The translations under genes were made by a program, and so were the position numbers. From CAYLOC01 sp964385195 (lineage in GTDB: Bacteria; Actinomycetota; Actinomycetes; Propionibacteriales; Nocardioidaceae): a DNA stretch of 29,522 nucleotides. Location: NCBI GenBank assembly GCA_964385195.1, contig CAYLOC010000009.1, positions 1-29,522 on the forward strand, read 5' to 3'. Under the pieces are notes generated by a model that was not told the origin of the DNA, did no database searches, and saw nothing but the letters and a program-made list of their open reading frames with translations. How positions within the stretch are numbered: position 1 is the first letter of the stretch; each line of letters begins with the position of its first letter. Of the stretch, positions 1-7,968 are shown piece by piece.

Positions 1-5
1 TGTGT

Positions 6-30
6 GGGTGGACCGGCTCGGAGTGGGTAC
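6..30 (+). promoter_or_regulatory. possible SigB-type promoter
   Basis: GGGT (6-9), a 15-base spacer and GGGTAC (25-30) fit the GNNT-N14-16-GGGTAC/T pattern known for Streptomyces SigB-type promoters. It lies 43 bases ahead of the ATG at 73. The -35 part is weak in information and the match is by eye. Confidence 0.33.
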
Positions 31-72
31 CTACCGGGAATCACGCACCCATGCACCAGGAGGTTGATCGAC

Positions 73-288
73 ATGCGCGTGGCGCAGTGGATAGCCGGAT
101 TCTGCGTTCTCTTCTTTGCCGGGGCAGCGTTGTACTCGGTAACCCAGGTGGATCAAACCCCGCTCGGTCCCGCCAACGCGGGGGGCACGGGAACGTGGAT
201 GGCATTGGCCACCGGCTTCGCCGGAGTCGCGGGTGTCAGCGGCTTGTTGTTTGCCATCTTGCACGGGCTCCGCAATCAGCCGGAGTGA
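73..288 (+). CDS. small two-span membrane protein
   Basis: Encodes 71 residues. The ATG at 73 is chosen because AGGAGG lies at about 59-64, although the frame is open further upstream. Residues about 7-24 and 42-62 are hydrophobic and should form two membrane spans joined by a short Pro/Gly-rich loop; the C-terminus is short and polar. No catalytic motif is visible and I do not recognise a named family. A possible SigB-type promoter upstream, and a similar one before the next gene, suggest a stress-linked role, but this is inference. The next gene begins 114 bases later on the same strand. Confidence 0.6.
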   Translation: MRVAQWIAGFCVLFFAGAALYSVTQVDQTPLGPANAGGTGTWMALATGFAGVAGVSGLLFAILHGLRNQPE

Positions 289-356
289 ATCGCTCACTGT
301 TGTGCTGACCGGCGCTACGTCCTCCGTCCGTACGCGCCACACGCGTCGACGCACCC

Positions 357-382
357 GCATAGGAGACACCGCTTTCGGGTAC
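357..382 (+). promoter_or_regulatory. putative SigB-type promoter of MFS gene
   Basis: GCAT (357-360), a 16-base spacer and GGGTAC (377-382). The predicted start would give a short leader containing the GGAGG ribosome site (394-398) of the GTG at 403. The same GCAT-N16-GGGTAC arrangement recurs at 7904-7929 and, on the minus strand, at 16700-16675. Confidence 0.5.
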
Positions 383-402
383 GCAATGACTATGGAGGAA
401 CA

Positions 403-1818
403 GTGAGTACGGCGACCGCGGGAACCGGGTTGGCCGAACGATTCCCGTTCATCTCCGGTGCCGTCCACGAGAGCAGGCTCGTGGTCGGAATCTCCCTCGT
501 CGCCGCCCTCGGGGGCTTTCTCTTCGGTTATGACACCGGTGTGATCGGCGGGGCGTTGCTCTTCATCACCCAGGAGTTCAACCTCAGTTCAGGTCAGCAG
601 GAGGCGGTCGTCTCCTCGATCCTGGTCGGAGCCGCGGTCGGTGCCCTCGTGTCCGGGTTCCTGGCAGACCGGATCGGTCGGCGACGCACCAAGATCATCT
701 CTGGCTGCCTGTACTTCGCGGCTGCGCTGGCGGCCGCCCTCGCGCAGGGGTTCTACTGGCTGGTGGCGGCCCGGTTCGCCCTCGGTCTCTCGGTGGGCAC
801 TGCTTCGTTCGTCGCACCCATGTATATCGCGGAGATGGTGCCGCGGAAGATGCGTGGCGGCACGGTGTCGTTCAACCAGTTGCTCGTCACGTTCGGCATT
901 TTGCTTGCGTATGTCGCGGACTGGGGCTTGAAGGATGTCCCGGGTGATTGGCGGTGGATGGTCGGAATCGCATGTATTCCCGGTGCCGCCCTGGCGATCG
1001 GGATGTACTTCATGCCGGAGACGCCGCGATGGCTGGTCGAGCACGGGCAGGCAGAGAAGGCAAGGGAGGTCCTTCGGCGGATCCGGCACACCGATGACGT
1101 GGAAGGTGAGATGGAGGAGATCCACGGTGTCGCGGGCCAGGAGGTGTCGGTCCGTCAGCTGATCCGCCCCGGCATCAAGAAACTCGTGATCATCGGCTCG
1201 GCGATCGCGATCTTCCAGCAGATCGTCGGCATCAATACCGTGATCTACTACTCGCCGACGATCTTGAGGTTCACGGGTATGAACACCTCGAGTGCGCTGA
1301 CACAAGCGCTTTTCGTCGGCCTGACCAACTTCGTCTTCACCATCGTCGCGGTGTTGTTACTGGACACCCTGGGACGCAGATTCTTCTTGTTGTTCGGAAC
1401 GTCCTGCCTCGGTGTCGCGCTGGTAGCGCTGGGCTTCTACTTCCACATGCCGTTCCTGCAGCAGCACGCGCCGTACATGGCCCTGGCGTGCATGCTGTTC
1501 TACCTGATGGGGTTCGCCATCGGCCTCGGGCCGGTCTTCTGGCTACTGATCTCGGAGATCTACCCGCTGCGGATCCGCGGCCCGGCGATGGCAGTGGCTA
1601 CGTTCTGGAACTGGGCGTTCAATTTCGCCGTGGCGTACAACTTCCTGCGTCTGATCGGCACCATCGGGCGCAGCGGGACGTTCTGGTTCTTCGCCGGCCT
1701 TGCTCTGTGCGCTGTCGTGTTCTTCCTGGTGTTCATCCCGGAGACGAAGGGGCGTCCGTTGGAACGGATCGAGCGGGACCTGGGAGTACATGCCGAGGAC
1801 GTCGAGGTCCGCGGGTAG
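403..1818 (+). CDS. MFS sugar porter (sugar/polyol:H+ symporter)
   Basis: This 471-residue inner-membrane transporter has the signatures of the Sugar Porter family (PF00083; XylE, GalP and IolT type). These are GGFLFGYDTGVIGG (about 37-50), the loop 2-3 motif DRIGRRRTK (89-97), PETPRWL (205-211) closing the first half, QQIVGINTVIYYSP in TM7 (about 272-286), DTLGRR in the loop 8-9, and ETKGRPLERIE after TM12. Twelve spans fit the length. The GTG start has GGAGG four bases upstream. The likely substrate is a pentose, hexose or inositol imported with protons; exact specificity cannot be read. A putative SigB-type promoter precedes it, and a transketolase lies nearby, which would suit pentose entry, though that link is inference. 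Confidence 0.9.
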   Translation: MSTATAGTGLAERFPFISGAVHESRLVVGISLVAALGGFLFGYDTGVIGGALLFITQEFNLSSGQQEAVVSSILVGAAVGALVSGFLADRIGRRRTKIISGCLYFAAALAAALAQGFYWLVAARFALGLSVGTASFVAPMYIAEMVPRKMRGGTVSFNQLLVTFGILLAYVADWGLKDVPGDWRWMVGIACIPGAALAIGMYFMPETPRWLVEHGQAEKAREVLRRIRHTDDVEGEMEEIHGVAGQEVSVRQLIRPGIKKLVIIGSAIAIFQQIVGINTVIYYSPTILRFTGMNTSSALTQALFVGLTNFVFTIVAVLLLDTLGRRFFLLFGTSCLGVALVALGFYFHMPFLQQHAPYMALACMLFYLMGFAIGLGPVFWLLISEIYPLRIRGPAMAVATFWNWAFNFAVAYNFLRLIGTIGRSGTFWFFAGLALCAVVFFLVFIPETKGRPLERIERDLGVHAEDVEVRG

Positions 1819-1821
1819 GAC

Positions 1822-1846
1822 CGGGTGGCTCAGGCGGACCCACCCG
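1822..1846. terminator. hairpin between convergent genes
   Basis: CGGGTGG (1822-1828) and CCACCCG (1840-1846) pair perfectly around an 11-base loop. The hairpin lies just after the MFS stop and before the end of the convergent regulator gene. There is no U tract, as is common in high-GC genomes, so this is a candidate bidirectional terminator. Confidence 0.45.
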
Positions 1847-1891
1847 TGACACGCGGAAGGCAAGCGGGGATGTCTCGTGGAGGGGTGGGGG

Positions 1892-2848
1892 TCAGCCGCC
1901 GGCATCGTTATCTGGGAGGTGCATATGAAGGCGGACCACCGTGCCGAGGGAAGCCGAAGACCGGATGCGCACGAGGTCGCACAGCTGGTTAACCAGCCAC
2001 AGTCCGGTGCTGTCTTCCGAGAGCTCGGTGACCGAGCGTTGTTGATCGGCAAGTGGGTTCTTGATGTGGCCGGAGTCGGATACTTCGGTCACCAGCTCCC
2101 CGGGTTCGCGCCACATCCGGAGCCGGCATTGGTCGCTGGCGTAGGTGAGCGAGTTCGTAGCGAGCTCGTTGACACTGAGAACGAGGTCAGCGCTGGCCCG
2201 TTCCGGCAGACCTGCTGACAGTGCCTCCTCCTCCACGACATGACGAACCACCTGCAGTCCTCCCCCGTCCAGCTGGAACTCCTTCGCCGGTGAGACGACC
2301 GGCTCCGAGAGCGGCCATCGTGCCGGGTCGCAGAAGGCCAGTGGGTCCTCGTACCGCGAGCTGGTGGTCAACTCGCCGTCGCAGAACAGCACCGGGTGTG
2401 TGCCAAGGGCGGCGGGCTCAGGGGCGTCGCGGGCGAAACGCACGGGGCAAGCGAGATGAAGGTCCGTTCCCTCGAACGCCAGGTTTGCCAGCGAGTCCGC
2501 AATAGCCGCCTCATCAGCCTCCTCCGGTGACCGTGACCAGTCGGTCTGGGCGAGGACGCCAGCCGGCGCGCCTTCGTGCGCTGCTATGAACTCGGTGACC
2601 ATCGGCACCAGACACCGTGGGTTGGCAAGGGTGTCGCATGCGTCGACAACAGCCACCGACTCCCGGGTCGTCAGTTGCTCCAGCGCCAGGCGCAGCCAGT
2701 ACTCCGGTACGGCGATCAACAGCGGTCCCGCGACCGTCTCCTCGAACTGTCGGAGGGCTGCAGCGTAATCGCGGTCGTCTCGGTACAGCAACGCGTGATG
2801 CCGGAACCCATGAGGAGGTTGCCGGAGACTATCCCTCGGCGCAGACAT
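1892..2848 (-). CDS. MEDS + HATPase anti-sigma regulator (RsbA-like)
   Basis: Encodes 318 residues with two parts. The N-terminal ~200 residues resemble the MEDS sensory domain (HHALLYRDDRDYAAAL at 17-32, then LLIAVPEYW). The C-terminal ~110 residues form a GHKL-type ATPase as in anti-sigma kinases, with the N-box SVNELATNSLTYA, the G1-like VSDSGHI, and the G2-like DSTGLWLVNQLCD. Proteins of this layout are annotated as RsbA-family anti-sigma regulators. It is expected to bind or phosphorylate a STAS partner, or bind a sigma factor, in the cytoplasm. Its start lies inside the end of the upstream MEDS-STAS gene (20-base overlap), so the pair is translationally coupled and is a likely cognate switch. 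What the MEDS domain senses is unknown. Confidence 0.8.
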   Translation of the reverse strand: MSAPRDSLRQPPHGFRHHALLYRDDRDYAAALRQFEETVAGPLLIAVPEYWLRLALEQLTTRESVAVVDACDTLANPRCLVPMVTEFIAAHEGAPAGVLAQTDWSRSPEEADEAAIADSLANLAFEGTDLHLACPVRFARDAPEPAALGTHPVLFCDGELTTSSRYEDPLAFCDPARWPLSEPVVSPAKEFQLDGGGLQVVRHVVEEEALSAGLPERASADLVLSVNELATNSLTYASDQCRLRMWREPGELVTEVSDSGHIKNPLADQQRSVTELSEDSTGLWLVNQLCDLVRIRSSASLGTVVRLHMHLPDNDAGG

Positions 2849-3707
2849 CGACTCGTCCCTCCTCGTCCTCGGGATGGGTCAGCCGGATATGCGGGAGAGG
2901 TAGCAACGTGGTGAGTCGTCGAACGATGGGACGGGCGTGGTAGAGCACAATAGTGCGCCCGAGGAGTTCGGCTCGATCCTGCAGGACCATCAGGCCACGG
3001 TGGTCGATGAACTCCAGGTTGGCGACATCGAACGCGACTTCGTGTGAGGGGTGAAGGGTGAGCACGCGTTCGGCGGTGTCGGCGACTGCGCGCCAGTTGC
3101 CCACATCGATCTCACCCACGAGCGCTGACCGCTGCTCATCCAGCGCGAAGACCCGGGCCGCGGAGAGTCCAGGGCCGATGAACGGGTGCAACGATGCTGC
3201 CGCATGCAACGCCTCGGTGCTGTACTCGGCCGGGTATGCGCACATGGCCGTCATCGGCAGCGTCGTCATCTTCTGATCGATCAGGTGCTCGTACTGCCAG
3301 AAGGCATCCTGCTGAGCCGCTGTTGTGGTAACTGAGGCGCAGTCGACGACCGCTCGATGTCCGGAGTATCCGTGTGCCAAGGCCCATTCGGCCCCGGCGA
3401 CTTGCGCTGCCACTGCGGCCCGCGGGTCCACGACCCGGGACTCGCGGTCGCGGATCGCATAGAAGTCATCGGTCGTTGCGACGCCGGTGCAGGACAGGGG
3501 CACCGCACCGGTGAGGCTGTTGAGATCCGCGCGGAGGAGTTGCGCGTTGTCGCCGCCGACGTACTGGATCCACTGACCCTGATCGATCCCATCGCCTACA
3601 TACTCGCGGGCCCGGTCGAAGAAGTCCTCGCGATCCCGATAGGCCCAGCATAGATGTCCGCCCGGCACTAGCCCCCTGGCCGACGCCACTACGCCGTTTG
3701 GCCGCAT
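2829..3707 (-). CDS. MEDS + STAS anti-anti-sigma protein
   Basis: Encodes 292 residues. The N-terminal part carries a MEDS-type sensor (GGHLCWAYRDREDFFDRAREYVGDGIDQG near the start, split here: GGHLCWAYRD, then YVGDGIDQG). Residues about 190-285 form a STAS domain with the VGEIDVGNWRAV start strand and FDVANLEFIDHRGL, where a phosphorylatable Ser/Thr normally lies in SpoIIAA/RsbV. Here the corresponding stretch reads IDHRGL, so the usual Ser is not obvious. The family role is to relieve anti-sigma inhibition by binding the anti-sigma partner. It is the first gene of the pair, overlapping the MEDS-HATPase gene by 20 bases. The ATG at 3707 has no strong RBS; a slightly later start is possible. 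Confidence 0.75.
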   Translation of the reverse strand: MRPNGVVASARGLVPGGHLCWAYRDREDFFDRAREYVGDGIDQGQWIQYVGGDNAQLLRADLNSLTGAVPLSCTGVATTDDFYAIRDRESRVVDPRAAVAAQVAGAEWALAHGYSGHRAVVDCASVTTTAAQQDAFWQYEHLIDQKMTTLPMTAMCAYPAEYSTEALHAAASLHPFIGPGLSAARVFALDEQRSALVGEIDVGNWRAVADTAERVLTLHPSHEVAFDVANLEFIDHRGLMVLQDRAELLGRTIVLYHARPIVRRLTTLLPLPHIRLTHPEDEEGRVDVCAEG

Positions 3708-3770
3708 AGCGCCACGTTACGACGGCCAGGGGGTTTGGAAAAGCCACACGGCGGCGCGACTGATCGTGGC

Positions 3771-5612
3771 TCAGCCCTTGGCGAGCAACTCGTGGACGGC
3801 AGAGCGGATCGCCGTGGCGTCGATACCCGCATCGGCCATGAGTTCCGCCGGCGTCCCGGAGATGGGCATATTCCGCACGGCCAGGATGCGGACCGGCGGA
3901 AGTGGTCGCGTCTGTGCCAACGCCTCAAGTACGGCCTCCCCGAGCCCCCCTGCAGGACGGTGGTCCTCGACAGTCAGCAGGCCACGCGTCTGGCTCGCGG
4001 CTGCGCGGATGGCCGCATCGTCGATCGGCTGGACCGAGTAACAATCGAGTACCCGCGCGGTGATGCCGTCTGCGTGAAGGCCCTCGGCTGCTTCCGCCGC
4101 CTCATCCACGGTGACACCACAGCAGATGATCGTCACGTCGTCGTGGTCGGAGGAGCGGACCGTACGACTTCCACCTATCTGGACATGTTCTTCGGGGGGT
4201 GTGCGTACCCGGGTCTTCCCGCGCAAGGTGCGCAGGTAGTTGACACCCGGTCGATCCGCAATTTCTGCGACCAGTCTTGCTGTTTGGTTGGCGTCGGATG
4301 GATGCAGCACCGTGCTGCCGTGAAGTGCACGGAAAGAAGCGATGTCTTCCAGGGCCATTTGTGACGGGCCGTCTTGCCCGATCGACACCCCGGCGTGCGA
4401 ACCACATACGCACAGGTGTGCTCGTGACACGGTTGCCATCCGGAGGAAGTCATACGCGCGACTGAGGAAGGCGCCGAATGTGGATACGAAGGGTGTCCAG
4501 CCACGGGCCTGCATCCCGATCGCAGCGGCGATCATCTGCTGCTCGGCAATGAACATCTCGAAATAGCGATCCGGATGAGCCTGGGCGAAGATGTCGGAGT
4601 GGGTGGAGTTCGACACCTCGCCGTCCAAGCACACCACATCCGCACGGTGGGATCCAAGTACGGCGAGCGCCTTGCCGTATGCGCTTCGGGTCGCCTCCTC
4701 GTCTCCGACCTCCCAGCGGGGCATGGCCGCGGACTCGTCGGTCGGGAACCCGTGCGCCCGGGCCCCCCGTTGTGGAGCCGCGACGTGGACGGTCAGATGA
4801 CGTTCCCCACCGAGTTCCTTCACTGCGGCAGCAGGGTCTGGCAGTGGCTTGCCGTGCGCCCCTTCCTGGTCCTCGACCGCTCGAACCCCTCGACCTTTAC
4901 GGGTCCGGGCGAGGATGACCGTGGGCCTTCCCCGGGTGTCTACGGCCCGATGGAAGCCGTCATCGATGGCTGTGAGGCTGTGACCATCTATGGGTATCGC
5001 CTCCCACCCGAAGGAGTCGAACCGGGCGGCGTAGCGGTCGAGATCCCAGCCCAGCATGGTCTCCCTGGTCTGACCGAGTCGGTTGACATCGACGATCGCG
5101 GTCAGGTTGTCCAAGCCGTACCAAGAGGCGTGCTCGACTGCTTCCCATATCGAGCCCTCGGCCATCTCGGAGTCACCGCACAGTACCCAGATCCGGTACG
5201 GAAGCCGGTCCAGGGCCTGGCCGGTCAGGGCGAGACCGACTCCGATGGGAAGGCCTTGGCCCAACGACCCGGTCGCCACCGGTGTCGGGGGGATGCGTGG
5301 CGTGGGGTGGCCTTCCAGCCGGCTGAGGTGACGCCGGAAGGTCAGGAGCTCCTCATTGTCGATGACCCCGACCGCCTTGAGCATGGCGTAGTACAGCGGA
5401 GAAGCATGGCCCTTGGAGAAGATGAGGTGGTCGTTGTGCGGGTTGCCCGGGTTCTGGTAGTCCCGGTGCAGATATCCGTCGAGCAGCACCGCCATCAGGT
5501 CAGCTGCCGACATCGATGACGTGGGGTGGCCGGAGCCGGCGGCGTCGCTCGCCCGTACCGAGTCCACCCGGAGCTGCTGGGCCAGTTCGTGACGAAAGTC
5601 CTCCTCAGGCAT
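3771..5612 (-). CDS. tkt: transketolase
   Basis: A complete 613-residue ThDP enzyme transferring two-carbon ketol units between sugar phosphates in the non-oxidative pentose phosphate pathway. Visible features are GSGHPTSS with the early catalytic His (H29), KGHASPL (H69), the ThDP/Mg motif GDSEMAEG...VDVNRLGQ (about 150-185), the central-domain FIAEQQM with the cofactor-activating Glu, GSHAGVSIGQDGPSQ, and a C-terminal transketolase domain ending near the stop. The length fits the ~620-residue animal-like class rather than the ~660-residue TktA class. The ATG at 5612 is preceded by GAAGGGAAG. A weak SigB-like site (GTTTCG-N14-GGGAAG, minus strand, around 5650-5675) is present but unconvincing. 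Why it sits among stress regulators is unclear; it may boost pentose/NADPH metabolism under stress. Confidence 0.93.
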   Translation of the reverse strand: MPEEDFRHELAQQLRVDSVRASDAAGSGHPTSSMSAADLMAVLLDGYLHRDYQNPGNPHNDHLIFSKGHASPLYYAMLKAVGVIDNEELLTFRRHLSRLEGHPTPRIPPTPVATGSLGQGLPIGVGLALTGQALDRLPYRIWVLCGDSEMAEGSIWEAVEHASWYGLDNLTAIVDVNRLGQTRETMLGWDLDRYAARFDSFGWEAIPIDGHSLTAIDDGFHRAVDTRGRPTVILARTRKGRGVRAVEDQEGAHGKPLPDPAAAVKELGGERHLTVHVAAPQRGARAHGFPTDESAAMPRWEVGDEEATRSAYGKALAVLGSHRADVVCLDGEVSNSTHSDIFAQAHPDRYFEMFIAEQQMIAAAIGMQARGWTPFVSTFGAFLSRAYDFLRMATVSRAHLCVCGSHAGVSIGQDGPSQMALEDIASFRALHGSTVLHPSDANQTARLVAEIADRPGVNYLRTLRGKTRVRTPPEEHVQIGGSRTVRSSDHDDVTIICCGVTVDEAAEAAEGLHADGITARVLDCYSVQPIDDAAIRAAASQTRGLLTVEDHRPAGGLGEAVLEALAQTRPLPPVRILAVRNMPISGTPAELMADAGIDATAIRSAVHELLAKG

Positions 5613-5879
5613 GCCTGCTTCCCTTCGACGAATGAATCGGCTGGTGTGTCACTTCCCGACTGGAGGGCGAGCGAAACAACCCCACGTCAAAGTTACTCGC
5701 GCCGTTCGCTGGTCAGGGGCGGCCTCTTCGCCGCGCGGATGAGGGAATCGTCCGCGGTCGACAATCTGGACTCACCGGTCCGGGGGAGAAACCAGGAAGG
5801 TAGGCTGTTTGATACCGGCAAGCGAAGTGACCGCCGGTCGATGACTGTCACCGCCCGTCCGGTTACGCGAAGGGCGATC

Positions 5880-6647
5880 ATGGTCAACGAGCTGAGTAAT
5901 CGCGAGTTCGCCGAACTTGCGGAGTCCCTCCATGCGGCGCCGACAGTCGGTGAGACGGCGCACCAAGTGGTCGGGTTCGCCCGAACCCAGCTCGACGCGG
6001 ATCATGCCGGCATTGGTTTCATCCGGAACGGCAGTCGCGTGGAGACAGTCGCAGGGACTGATCCGGTGGTGGAGCAGATCGATGGCTGGGAGTCCAGCCT
6101 CGGCGGGGGCTGTACGTTGGATCACTCGTGGGAGCGCTCGCTCGTCGTGCCCGACCTCACGTCTGACGGTCGGTGGGGGAAGTGGAAAGCCGCGGTGGTT
6201 GAGGCAGGAATCAGGAGCATGTTGGTTGGTGAGTTCACCGGCGACCAGGGTCGCCGTATGGGGACGCTGAACCTGTACTGGAAACGCCGTCGGGAGTTCG
6301 GTGCCGACGATCTTGCCTTCGTCAGCATCTTCACCCGGCACGCAGCTGTGGCCCTGTCATCTTCGATGGAGATCGCCGGCCTGAACACGGCACTCGACGG
6401 ACGTAAGTTGATCGGCCAGGCACAGGGCATGTTGATGGAGCGCTTCGATCTCGCTGCCGACCAGGCGTTCGAGGTTCTCAAGCGCTACTCACAGAACCAC
6501 AACCTGAAACTCCGGACCGTCGCCCAGCAACTCGTTTCCACCCGGCAACTTCCAAGCGAGGACGGGTTCCACGCCAGTCGTCCCCGTCACCATCAGCGCG
6601 GAGGAGTGCCACTTTCAGAAACTTCACCACGACCGGGCCCGCGCTGA
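5880..6647 (+). CDS. GAF-ANTAR RNA-binding regulator
   Basis: The protein has 255 residues from the ATG at 5880, which follows GAAGGG; an in-frame ATG at 5841 is an alternative start. Residues about 20-170 form a GAF sensor (DADHAGIGFIRNG, GWESSLGGGCTLDHSWER, FVSIFTRHAAVAL). This is followed by an ANTAR domain at about 175-230 with ALDGRKLIGQAQGMLMERF and a C-terminal helix rich in Leu/Val. ANTAR domains bind paired RNA hexaloop hairpins and prevent transcription termination. GAF-ANTAR proteins are common in actinobacteria and usually lack a partner kinase, so the signal is presumably a small molecule or redox change. Its end converges with the sigma gene 24 bases away. Confidence 0.87.
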   Translation: MVNELSNREFAELAESLHAAPTVGETAHQVVGFARTQLDADHAGIGFIRNGSRVETVAGTDPVVEQIDGWESSLGGGCTLDHSWERSLVVPDLTSDGRWGKWKAAVVEAGIRSMLVGEFTGDQGRRMGTLNLYWKRRREFGADDLAFVSIFTRHAAVALSSSMEIAGLNTALDGRKLIGQAQGMLMERFDLAADQAFEVLKRYSQNHNLKLRTVAQQLVSTRQLPSEDGFHASRPRHHQRGGVPLSETSPRPGPR

Positions 6648-6671
6648 TCGTTCCGGGCCGACCTGCGGTCG

Positions 6672-7502
6672 CTAGCCGGCGCGCGGGATGGGTGGTGTAG
6701 GAGCAGTGGTGAGTTGGGTGCGCAGTCGAGTCAGAATCCGCGCCAGCAGCCGGGAGACTTGCATCTGGGTGATGCCAAGGTCGTCGGCGATCCGTTGCTG
6801 GGTCCACTCGCAGAAGAACCGCAGATACAGGATTCGACTATCGCGGACGGGAAGCGCTTGACAGAGCGGCCGTAACGCGATCAGCGCCTCAGCACGGTAA
6901 TAGCCGCCGTCGTCATCGCCGAGCAACTCGTAGACCGAGAGGTCCTCGTTCTTGCCTGCCGGCTGGTCAAGGGAGGCTGGCGTGTAGCAGCCATCGGCCA
7001 CCAGGGCCTCGTTGACATGATCGACGTCGACATCAAGGTGCTGGGCCAGGTCCTCCGCCGAGGGCACCGCCCCCTGGCTCTGGGACAACTCCGCGGATGC
7101 GGCCTTGATCGCCGCCTGCAGTTCCTGAATGCGCCGCGGTGGCCGGATCACCCACGCGTTGTCGCGGAAGAAACGGCGTACCTCGCCTCGGATGGTAGGT
7201 ACCGCATAACTGAGGAAACTCGACCCCTTCGTCGAGTCGAACCCATGACAGGCCTTGAGCAGACCCAAGCATCCGATCTGGACGAGGTCGTCATCGCTGA
7301 TGCCGCGGCCGCGATAGCGGCGAGCGACCGCTTCGGCGAAGTCGGTGTTGAGGAGCACGACCTCCTGCACCAACTGCTCCCGTTCCTGGGAGCTCTCGGC
7401 ATGCTCGGCGCGGATCAGCAACTCTCTGCTGTGTGCGTCCCGCCCCTCCCGAGCCGGTTCCTCTCGTGGGGCGGCTACCGATGCGTCTGGTCGTACATTC
7501 AT
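6672..7502 (-). CDS. SigB/SigF-family RNA polymerase sigma factor
   Basis: Encodes 276 residues of a group 3 sigma factor (SigB/SigF/SigG type). Region 2 includes DDLVQIGCLGLLKA and FDSTKGSSFLSYAVPTIRGE, with region 2.4/3 FRDNAWVIRPPRR. Region 4 contains the helix-turn-helix WTQQRIADDLGITQMQVSRLLARI near residues 240-265. The ATG at 7502 is preferred over one 13 codons upstream because GGGAGGGG lies directly before it. In the family, activity is held by an anti-sigma kinase and released by STAS proteins; the MEDS-HATPase and MEDS-STAS genes at 1892-3707 are the local candidates. Promoter-like sites of its class occur upstream of itself and of three other transcription units here. Confidence 0.92.
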   Translation of the reverse strand: MNVRPDASVAAPREEPAREGRDAHSRELLIRAEHAESSQEREQLVQEVVLLNTDFAEAVARRYRGRGISDDDLVQIGCLGLLKACHGFDSTKGSSFLSYAVPTIRGEVRRFFRDNAWVIRPPRRIQELQAAIKAASAELSQSQGAVPSAEDLAQHLDVDVDHVNEALVADGCYTPASLDQPAGKNEDLSVYELLGDDDGGYYRAEALIALRPLCQALPVRDSRILYLRFFCEWTQQRIADDLGITQMQVSRLLARILTRLRTQLTTAPTPPIPRAG

Positions 7503-7578
7503 CGCCCCTCCCAACGTGGAAAAAGTGAGGTGCGATGGCAACGGTCTCGACCACCGACGATCTCTGCTACTTCCCTGC

Positions 7579-7605
7579 CTACCACATCATCTTGGCAGAG
7601 GAAAC
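7579..7605 (-). promoter_or_regulatory. possible sigma-autoregulated promoter
   Basis: On the minus strand GTTTCC (7605-7600), a 15-base spacer and TGGTAG (7584-7579) resemble SigB/SigF sites (GTTT...GGGTAT). It lies 77 bases before the sigma start. The -10 match is 4 of 6, so autoregulation is only suggested. Confidence 0.4.
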
Positions 7606-7903
7606 TCGCAGCGGAAAATAGAAAAGGGTGTGGCCATTGAGTATGTTGTGACTGATTCAGGAAATTATCAGAGGGGTTTTATCTAATCGTTTGGCAGACG
7701 GATTCCGTCCTCGGCCTTATGGCTTATCTACGTTTCCGTTGCGATCGTTGCGCATCGTACTGAACGTCGCTGGGCAGTGTCTTCGCCAGCGCGATGACAG
7801 CGAACGTGGCTCTACTGGGACTGTCGGCAACCTTCCCCAGGCGTTCGTACACGCGCAGCTACTGCAGTGCGCTTCCACGGCCACCCGCGTCGATCCGCCT
7901 CGT

Positions 7904-7929
7904 GCATACCGACGTGCTCCCTCGGGTAC
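7904..7929 (+). promoter_or_regulatory. putative SigB-type promoter of metabolic operon
   Basis: GCAT (7904-7907), a 16-base spacer and GGGTAC (7924-7929), identical in layout to the sites at 357-382 and 16700-16675. It ends 39 bases before the ATG at 7969, and would transcribe the five-gene operon. Confidence 0.5.
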
Positions 7930-7968
7930 ACCCCGTGCGTGAGTGGCCAACGAGGAAAGGGTCGATAG

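Larger units (their letters stand above)
7503..7968. other. AT-richer divergent intergenic region
   Basis: These 466 bases separate the sigma gene from the divergent metabolic operon. About 7561-7740 is only some 47% G+C, far below the flanking genes. It holds candidate promoters for both directions (7579-7605 and 7904-7929). I see no convincing reading frame. A regulatory RNA or unusual binding region is possible, but no clear structure was recognised. Confidence 0.5.

Noticed and set aside
5000..5010. GGGTAT matching the SigB -10
   Set aside because: It lies inside the transketolase coding region, on the opposite strand, without a -35 or downstream start.
4575..5519. Long plus-strand open frame of 314 residues opposite the transketolase gene
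   Set aside because: It is antisense to a complete, motif-rich transketolase and has Gly/Arg/Val-rich, non-domain-like translation; high G+C gives such mirror frames.
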